Source of the DNA: Gp13-AA77 sp036521995
GTDB lineage: Bacteria > Acidobacteriota > Terriglobia > UBA7540
NCBI GenBank assembly: GCA_036521995.1
Contig: DATDGR010000047.1
Span: 1-12,182, forward strand
Reading direction: 5' to 3'
DNA: 12,182 bases
A program made the position numbers and the translations under genes. The notes beneath the pieces are model-generated. The model did not search any database. It saw only the letters and a program-made list of their open reading frames with translations, and was not told the origin of the DNA. Shown in pieces: positions 6,632-12,182 of the stretch (the stretch's first letter is position 1; the number at the start of each line of letters is the position of its first letter).

Positions 6632-9059
6632 TCAGTTGTGTCGCAGCGCGACCATCGGATCAACGCGCGTCGCGCGGCGGGCCGGTATATAACAGGCCGT
6701 CGCTGCGACGGCGGCGAGCACGACACTCACCACGGCCAGGGTCCAGGGGTCGCGCGGACTGACGCCGAACAGGAGGCTAGCTACCAAACGCGTGAGACCC
6801 AGCGCTCCCAGAACTCCGATTCCCAGGCCTATCGCCGCGAGAGACATCCCGCTTTTCAGTACCAGGCAAAGCTGATCCCAGCGGCGTGCGCCCAAGGCCG
6901 CCCGCACGCCCATTTCGTGCGTGCGCTGCGCCACCGAATAGGAGATCACTCCATAGATTCCGATAGCGGCCAGCAAGAGCGCGAGGCCAGCGAATCCGCT
7001 TAACAGTGCAACCCGAAAGCGATTCCCGCCCAGAGACTCTGACTTGATCTCGTCCAGTGTCTTGATGCTGTCCAGCGCCTGATTTTTGTTGAGCTGCCAG
7101 ATGGCTGCCTGGATGGACTTCACCAAGCGGGCCGGATCCATGGCTCCACGCACTACCAGCGCCGTTTCGGTGGTTGGACTCTGCTTGTAAGAAACGTAGA
7201 CGCTGGGGCTCCTATCGTCCTCGAGGGCCGTGCGCTCGTTCGCCACCACGCCCACGACCTGCCAGGGTATCTCCGGACCGAGAGCCGGCTGGCCCGGAAT
7301 GAGCTGCTGGATCAAAATTCGCTTGCCCATGGGGTCTTCGCCTTTGAAGTAGCGATTCGCCATAATCTGGTTGATGACAATCACGGGGAGCGTCCCGTTT
7401 GTATCGGTGTCGGCCAGCCAGCGTCCCTTCAGCAACCGCAACCGCAAGGCAGAGAGATAAGACGAGCTTACTCGCTTGTAGTTGGCGGATGGACGGCTCG
7501 CAATATCAATAAACGGGTGACCTTCGATCTGGAAGGGCATGCCCTCACTCCAGCCTTCAAGGGGAAGGTCCGAAGTGGTGGCGGCCGCGGCCACGCCCGG
7601 CAGCGCCTCAAGCCTCTCCCTGACCTGGTCGAGGTAGCTGATGATTCGCGGACCGTCGGGATACTGGGCCGACGTCATGGGCATCCACATCGTGATCACG
7701 TTGGTGCTGTCAAAGCCCGGATCAACCTGCTGCAAGCGGTAGAGGCTGCGCATCAGGAGCGCCGCCCCGGAAAGCAGAACGAACGCCAGCGCGATCTCCG
7801 CCACCACCAGCGCGTTGCGAACCCGCGTCCCGCGCGCACCCGATGTGGCTCCGCGCCCGCCCTCTTTGAGCGATCCCACCAGGTCCGCGCCGGCGGCGTG
7901 GATGGCGGGAGCGATTCCGAAAAGGATTCCGGTGGCAATCACAATCACTGCCGTGAACAGCAGCACGCGCCCCTCGAGCTGAACGTCAGCTTCAACAGGC
8001 AAGAGAGGTGGTATCCAAGCTTTGAACGCCTTCATGAGCCCGTAGCCCATTGCAACGCCACCAAGTCCTCCGAACCCGGCCAGCAGAACGCTCTCGGTGA
8101 GGAACTGGCGTACCAGGCGTCCGCGGCTGGCACCGAGCGCCGACCTCACCGCTACCTCGCGCTCGCGCCCCGCGCCGCGCACCAGCAGGAGATTGGCGAG
8201 ATTGACGCAGCCGATCAGCAGGACCGCTCCTACAGCCGCGAAAAGCACCCAAAGGGATCGCCGCAGGCTGTCATCCACGAAGATGTCCTGGAACCGGTCA
8301 ATCGTCGCGCTCCAGCCCTTGTTGGACTGAGGATAGTCATGCTCAATGCGCGCTGCGATGGATTTCATCTGTTCTCGCGCCTGCTGCAGCGTGACGCCGG
8401 GTTTGAGCCTCGCGAAGGAGATCATCCAGTGATAGTCGCGCGTCATGTCCTTGGGTTCGAAAGCCAGTGGTATCCAAAGAAGGTCCCTGATACGGTCGAA
8501 AACTCCCGGCGGCATCACCCCGATAACTAAGTACGGTTTGTTGTTAAGGCTGAGGGTGCGGCCGATGATGCCCGGGTCGGCGCCGAACCGGCTCTCCCAG
8601 ATCCTGTGACTGAGAACCACCACCTGGTTTTTTCCAGGCTGATCCTCATCGGGCGCGAAGGTGCGGCCTAGCATCGGTCTTACGCCCCAAAATATCGAAG
8701 AATGACGCCGATTCGCGCGCCCCCTGGATCTGCTCCGGCCGGTCGCCTCCGGTCAGCGTCACGGAGCCTCCAGTCTCAGCCTCGATCGCGCTGAAGACTG
8801 TGTTCTCGCGCTTCCAGTCCAGAAAGTTGAGGGTCGATATGGCGTTGCGTTCTCCGTCCGGTGGCTTCTCCCATACCATGACAATCTGTTCAGGGTGCGG
8901 ATAGGGGAGCGGCCTCAGCAGCACCGCATCCACGAAGCTGAACATGGCGGTGTTGGCGCCGATGCCGAGCGCCAGAGTCAGGATGGCGACTATCGTGAAA
9001 CCCGGACTGGTCCGGATCAGGCGAAGAGCAAAACCAAGGTCTTTGAATAGTTGGTCCAT
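6632..9059 (-). pseudogene. ADOP/MacB-like ABC transporter permease split by a one-base frameshift
   Basis: ATG 9059-9057 with AGAGAGG 5 bases upstream opens a frame that reads 137 residues, then stops at 8646. The continuation is the frame 8674-6632 (680 residues). Around 8685-8688 the coding strand has GGGG. Removing one G joins FFDILG to VRPMLGRTFAPDE without a gap and gives about 808 residues, the usual ADOP length. Domains: N-terminal membrane segment about 20-42, MacB-like periplasmic domain, first FtsX membrane block about 271-293 followed by GREREVAVRSALGASR (298-312), second periplasmic part, and a C-terminal FtsX block ending ARRATRVDPMVALRHN. The family fuses two permease halves in one chain; the ATPase and substrate are unknown here. 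The extra G may be a true mutation or a sequencing error in a homopolymer. Everything else looks intact. Confidence 0.85.
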
Positions 9060-9216
9060 GAGCGCCTCTCTCGAAAGTCTCTGCGAACGTCAGATTGCGC
9101 GGGGCGCGATCCGCCCGCCGGTTTCCAGAACTGCGGCCGCGTTTCCTACCCTGCTTGGATGCCTGCTTTCCGCATTCGTCATCCTCCGGAACTCGGGCGC
9201 CGCTCTACCCCTGTAG

Positions 9217-9253
9217 TGTTACACTCTGTAACATAGAGGCGCGCTGTCGTCAA
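9217..9253 (-). promoter_or_regulatory. Palindromic operator overlapping a candidate permease promoter
   Basis: TGTTACACTCTGTAACA (9217-9233) is a perfect TGTTAC-N5-GTAACA palindrome. On the minus strand, TTGACG (9253-9248) is followed after 17 bases by TACAGA (9230-9225), a weak -10 that lies inside the palindrome. A dimeric repressor, for example of TetR or PadR type, bound here would block transcription of the permease gene. The leader to the ATG would be about 160 bases. No repressor gene is in the window. The palindrome is certain; the promoter assignment is less so. Confidence 0.5.
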
Positions 9254-9346
9254 TACAAATCTGGTTTGAAATGGTCGGGTTGGTGTCAACAGGAGGGACT
9301 TGTGGGCAGTGGGCCAGTTTCAAAGCCATCGCATCCTTTAGGACCC

Positions 9347-9973
9347 TTAGTTGCTCGGAATGAAGCGCCGAACAATGTGTCCCTCGGCGTCAAGAAAATT
9401 CAGACTTGCCGTTCCATCTGCAGTGACCTCCATCACGACGCGCTTTCTGCCATTGGCGTCCATCAGCGACACAACCGCTGCGTCATCCTCTCCGCGTCCC
9501 ACCCAGATTCGGCGGTTCCTTGAATGGTTCTTTGGTTCGTTCACCGCGAGTCCCACAATGCGGTTGTCCTTATCCTCCACGCCGGCAAGCTGCAGAAGTT
9601 GCTGGCTCTCGCCGTATGGGTCGAAGGAGAGGCTGGCACCTGAATTTATGATCTCGCCCTTTTCGTTGCGATGACCGCCAAAAATCAAGCCGCCATTTTC
9701 TGTACCCTCATCGTTGTAGAAGAGCATTCCGGCCTCCGGCCTGTCTACTTTGGGAAATTCCTTACCCTTAATGATGATTCCGGGCATCCGGTCACGATCG
9801 GAGATCACCATTCGCAAAGTCCCGTCCGGCTCGACGACGTCAATGCGGTGAACTTGGATCTCGTCGTAACCCTCAATGTGGTCAGACTTTGCACCCATTA
9901 GGAACGCCATGCCGAATGCTGTACTCATGAGAGCAGAGTAGGTGATCAAAGCCCTCTGGACAGAGAGTTTCAT
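9347..9973 (-). CDS. Membrane-anchored or secreted protein of unknown function
   Basis: A 208-residue protein with ATG 9973 and an excellent ribosome-binding site GGGAGG 5 bases upstream. Residues about 8-28 are a hydrophobic N-terminal segment (signal peptide or anchor), followed by an extracytoplasmic, strand-rich region. Recognisable stretches are EIQVHRIDVVEPDGTLRMVIS (37-57), PGIIIKGKEFP (64-74), GMLFYNDEGTENGGLIFGG (82-100) and a C-terminal strand repeat VSLMDANGRKRVVMEVTADGT. Proteins with the same NDEGTENGGLIFGG block occur in various bacteria as uncharacterised proteins; this is from recall and not searched. No enzyme motif is seen. It is followed 94 bases later by the permease promoter region and preceded by a 141-base gap, so it is probably its own transcription unit. 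Confidence 0.8.
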   Translation of the reverse strand: MKLSVQRALITYSALMSTAFGMAFLMGAKSDHIEGYDEIQVHRIDVVEPDGTLRMVISDRDRMPGIIIKGKEFPKVDRPEAGMLFYNDEGTENGGLIFGGHRNEKGEIINSGASLSFDPYGESQQLLQLAGVEDKDNRIVGLAVNEPKNHSRNRRIWVGRGEDDAAVVSLMDANGRKRVVMEVTADGTASLNFLDAEGHIVRRFIPSN

Positions 9974-10076
9974 ATACGCCTCCCGAAACTTGTAGGTTTA
10001 CACACATGCGCGTAGTCCTGAGGGGGGTCGGTCTCACGAGCCTGTCCCCAAGGCGGCGGCCGAGCCCGGTTCCGGC

Positions 10077-10096
10077 CTGGCCCCCTCCCCGGCCAG
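10077..10096 (-). terminator. GC-rich hairpin after the 232-residue gene, weak terminator candidate
   Basis: CTGGCC (10077-10082) and GGCCAG (10091-10096) form a 6-bp stem with an 8-base loop, about 20 bases after the stop at 10115 on the minus strand. No T tract follows, so termination is uncertain. Confidence 0.25.
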
Positions 10097-10114
10097 TCTC
10101 ATTGACCGGGAGAT

Positions 10115-10813
10115 CTAATTTTCGCATCTCTTGATTCCAAATAACATCGTGGCTCTGTTCCGAAGCGTGCCCAAAAATCGCCCCAGTCCTCCGCAAACCC
10201 AACCCGCCACCGCGCCGGCCATCCAGGCGGCCCGATTGAGCACCACCGCCGGCCCAAGATCGGGCCGCTCCCGCCGGCGCCGCACCCAGAATTTCAGATA
10301 GACACCGTCGTAACCCAGGTCGATGCGGTGGCCCGCGCGATCCAGAACCCGCTTCGCGCTCGCCTTCACCAAGTACCTTGGCCGCCCGGTACTTCCGAGC
10401 CGCCTCGGCACCCGCAGCAGGCACCACACCGAGCACTGCGTGGGCGGACGCCGAACGGGACCTCCGGCCGGGCGCCCGCCCAACGGCCGGTCTGGCCGCC
10501 ATCGGTGTTTGCGCGCCAGCGAGCACCAGGCCTGGCGCGCCACCGCCTCCACCTCCTGCCATTCGGGCTTGCCGACCGGTCCGACGGCGTCGCGGATCAA
10601 GGCGTAGATCCAGTCGTAGAGCGCCACTTCCTCCTGACCGGCCACCAGACGGCTGCGAAACAACTTGGACGAAGCGCAGCGTCCGTGCCGGAGCGCGTTG
10701 AGAGCCACGCGGCACTTGCCCCGATAGGATCGGGGTTCGGTGGACCTTCGGGCGTTGGCGCGATTAGCGGCCAGCTTGGCGGCAGTAAGGGCAGGGGATT
10801 TGACGATGGGCAT
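10115..10813 (-). CDS. Hypothetical protein of the 'NRxNAxxSTGPRTxxGK' type
   Basis: A 232-residue basic protein. ATG 10813 is chosen over TTG 10837 because AAGGAG lies 6 bases before it. The N-terminal part AANRANARRSTEPRSYRGK, then NALRHG (residues about 15-44), is a variant of a short motif seen in many uncharacterised proteins, often in several copies per genome in Acidobacteria; here the usual STGPRT reads STEPRS. The middle (about 105-145) is arginine/proline-rich and of poor quality, so an old compensated frameshift there is possible. The C-terminal part has IDLGYDGVYLKFWVRRRRERPD and a hydrophobic segment AAWMAGAVAGWVCGGLGRFLG near 195-215. The function is unknown. Upstream, GGGCCTT occurs three times (10828, 10841, 10851). 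Confidence 0.65.
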   Translation of the reverse strand: MPIVKSPALTAAKLAANRANARRSTEPRSYRGKCRVALNALRHGRCASSKLFRSRLVAGQEEVALYDWIYALIRDAVGPVGKPEWQEVEAVARQAWCSLARKHRWRPDRPLGGRPAGGPVRRPPTQCSVWCLLRVPRRLGSTGRPRYLVKASAKRVLDRAGHRIDLGYDGVYLKFWVRRRRERPDLGPAVVLNRAAWMAGAVAGWVCGGLGRFLGTLRNRATMLFGIKRCEN

Positions 10814-10895
10814 GGGACTCTCCTTCAGGGCCTTCAATATGGGCCTTCCAGGGCCTTTTGGGGTGGCGCCTACGTCGTCTTGTGGTGCAGGCGCG

Positions 10896-10912
10896 GCCCG
10901 GCACGGCCGGGC
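10896..10912. repeat. Short perfect hairpin in the hemE-proximal intergenic region
   Basis: GCCCGGC (10896-10902) and GCCGGGC (10906-10912) form a 7-bp stem with a 3-base loop. No T tract follows on either strand. Its role is unknown. Confidence 0.35.
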
Positions 10913-11004
10913 AAGGTGATGATGCGGCGCGGGGGGTTAGGCGCTCAAGTCAAGCGTGGGTCAATTGCGGGTCAACGATTGGGGATCACCGTCAGATTGG
11001 GATT

Positions 11005-11099
11005 GGTAGCCTCGACGAGTGCTTTTCTCGTCGTGGGCTCTTGCGGGTGCACGCGGAAACAAAGGCCCACGGCGAGAGACGACGCTCGCCGTGGCTACC
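11005..11099. repeat. REPIN-like element: two inverted copies of a hairpin-forming repeat
   Basis: The left arm (11005-11038) begins GGTAGCC and ends GTGGGC; the right arm (11065-11099) begins GCCCAC and ends GGCTACC. They are inverted copies of each other with a few mismatches over about 34 bases. Each arm is itself a hairpin: CGACGAG/CTCGTCG (11013-11019, 11027-11033) and CCACGGCGAG/CTCGCCGTGG (11067-11076, 11085-11094). A 26-base spacer separates them. Two short palindromic repeats in opposite orientation is the layout of REPIN elements, which are moved by RAYT transposases. No such transposase is in the window. Confidence 0.6.
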
Positions 11100-11176
11100 G
11101 GCGCGTGTTATTGCAGTTCCGGTTTCCGGCAGCAACGCCGTGAAACCAACCGCCGCGGACTCGAGGAAACCATTCA

Positions 11177-11194
11177 GACCGACGATTGTCGGTC
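11177..11194 (-). terminator. Hairpin overlapping the hemE stop codon
   Basis: GACCGAC (11177-11183) and GTCGGTC (11188-11194) form a perfect 7-bp stem with a 4-base loop. It sits at the stop codon of hemE (11195-11193). No T run follows on the minus strand, so it may be an RNA-stabilising or weak terminating hairpin. Confidence 0.35.
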
Positions 11195-12182
11195 ATTGCC
11201 AATCATCAATCTTCACAGTGGTGGTGCTCAGCTCATGGACCATCCCGACAAGCGCGGTGACATTTTCGTAGGCTGTATCCGGCAGAATGCCGTGGCCAAG
11301 ATTGAAGATGTGACCGGGGCGACGCCGGGCCTGGCGAAGAATGCGCTCGACGCGAGGACGGATGGCGTCCGGGCCGGCGAGCAGCACACTCGGGTCGAGG
11401 TTGCCCTGTACGCTGACGTCGTGGCCGACCCGCTGCCAGGCGGCGTCGAGTTCGACGTGAAAGTCGAGGCCAATCACGTTTCCGCCTGCCTCGCGCATCA
11501 GCTCCAGCAGGGTTCCGGTACCCGTCCCGAAGTGGATCAGCGGAAAGTCGCGGGGCAAGGCCTCGAAGAGGCCTCGGCTCCAGGGCAACACGAACTCGCG
11601 GTAGTCGGCGGGACCCAGGCACCCCACCCAGGTATCGAAGATTTGCACGGCCTGGACTCCGGCCGCGATCTGTCCCCTGATGTAGGCCGCCAGATTCTTC
11701 GTAAGATGCGCCATCAGAGCCCGCCAGGCGCCGGGGTCCGAGTACATGAACGCCTTGGTTCGGGGGTAGCCGCGCGAGCCCCCACCCTCGATCAAGTACG
11801 AGGCGAGGGTAAAAGGCGCAGCCGCAAAGCCGAGCAGGGGCAGATCCTGCCTGAGCGCAGCGCGCGTGCGGCGGATGCCCTCGAAGACATAGCCTAGGTC
11901 TTGAGGCTCGACTTCCCTCAGCCGGCTGACGTCTTCCGAGGAGCGAATCGCGGGTCGCACTCTCGGGCCCTCGCCCTTTTCGTAGTCAAGGCCAAAGCCC
12001 AACGGTTCGACGATCAGCAACAGGTCAGCAAAGAGAATGGCCGCGTCCACGCCCAGGCGCTCCGCAGCATTCACCGTGATCTCGGCCACCAGGTCGGGAT
12101 TCTTGCACAGGTCGAGAAAGGGGACGCGGGCGCGCAGTTCGCGATACTCCTTCATGTAGCGTCCCGCCTGGCGCATCAGCCA
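11193..12182 (-). CDS. hemE: Uroporphyrinogen decarboxylase (N-terminus outside window)
   Basis: A cytosolic enzyme of tetrapyrrole synthesis that decarboxylates the four acetate side chains of uroporphyrinogen III to give coproporphyrinogen III, without a cofactor. About 329 residues are visible. The family's normal N-terminus of some 20 residues lies beyond the window edge, where the frame continues through WLMRQAGRYMKEYRE, the first substrate-binding motif. Other family features: AILFADLLLIVEPLG with the key aspartate, FTLASYLIEGGGSRGY, FDTWVGCLGPADYREFVLP, and HIFNLGHGILPDT near the C-terminus with the conserved histidine. The internal ATG at 12176 is within the conserved motif and is not the start. 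The C-terminus is short (TTVKIDDWQ). No other heme gene is visible downstream. Confidence 0.96.
   Translation of the reverse strand, partial: WLMRQAGRYMKEYRELRARVPFLDLCKNPDLVAEITVNAAERLGVDAAILFADLLLIVEPLGFGLDYEKGEGPRVRPAIRSSEDVSRLREVEPQDLGYVFEGIRRTRAALRQDLPLLGFAAAPFTLASYLIEGGGSRGYPRTKAFMYSDPGAWRALMAHLTKNLAAYIRGQIAAGVQAVQIFDTWVGCLGPADYREFVLPWSRGLFEALPRDFPLIHFGTGTGTLLELMREAGGNVIGLDFHVELDAAWQRVGHDVSVQGNLDPSVLLAGPDAIRPRVERILRQARRRPGHIFNLGHGILPDTAYENVTALVGMVHELSTTTVKIDDWQ

Noticed and set aside
7517..8530. 337-codon plus-strand frame opposite the permease
   Set aside because: It is antisense to conserved FtsX/MacB sequence and has the same shadow composition.
9882..10715. 277-codon minus-strand frame overlapping the 232-residue gene and the start of the next gene
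   Set aside because: The Gly/Arg/Ala-rich product has no motif; the overlapping frame has a ribosome-binding site and the recognisable N-terminal motif.
11019..11897. 292-codon plus-strand frame opposite hemE
   Set aside because: It is antisense to a clear housekeeping enzyme and runs through the REPIN-like repeat.

Overview
The window is GC-rich chromosomal DNA, most likely from an Acidobacteriota member. The reasoning is by family recognition, without a database search: an ADOP-type single-polypeptide ABC permease, a beta-propeller C-terminus with the closing pattern common in that phylum, an M1 peptidase ending in a hydrophobic tail, a degenerate receiver, and a protein of the 'NRxNAxxSTGPRTxxGK' type. 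No rRNA or tRNA gene, CRISPR array or complete insertion sequence was seen.

Layout. 2-430 (+) is the end of a secreted beta-propeller protein. 491-1740 is an eroded accessory patch on the minus strand: a small excisionase-like helix-turn-helix gene (574-846) preceded by what looks like a broken reading frame (849-1426). 1741-2340 holds no convincing protein gene, but on the minus strand it has a promoter-like pair, a series of stem-loops and a hairpin followed by seven T, which together look like a roughly 150-nt structured small RNA transcribed away from a divergent XRE-type regulator with a coiled-coil tail (2368-2799, +). A CheY-like pseudo-receiver (2870-3247, -) converges on that regulator. 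3591-6610 (+) is a two-gene unit: an exported M1 zinc metallopeptidase with all key residues, followed by a polytopic membrane protein.

The minus strand then carries an ADOP/MacB-like permease split by one extra G in a G run near 8685 (6632-9059), with a TGTTAC-N5-GTAACA operator-like palindrome upstream; a membrane-anchored or secreted protein of unknown function (9347-9973); an Acidobacteria-type hypothetical protein (10115-10813); and hemE, cut by the window edge (11193-12182). A 95-bp REPIN-like double inverted repeat (11005-11099) lies between the last two.

How the parts relate: the peptidase and membrane protein are probably translationally coupled. hemE is housekeeping. The remaining genes are single transcription units. 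The items most worth a second look are the candidate small RNA beside the XRE gene, the REPIN-like element, the operator at the permease promoter and the two broken genes. All structures were found by eye and none was scored by folding software.
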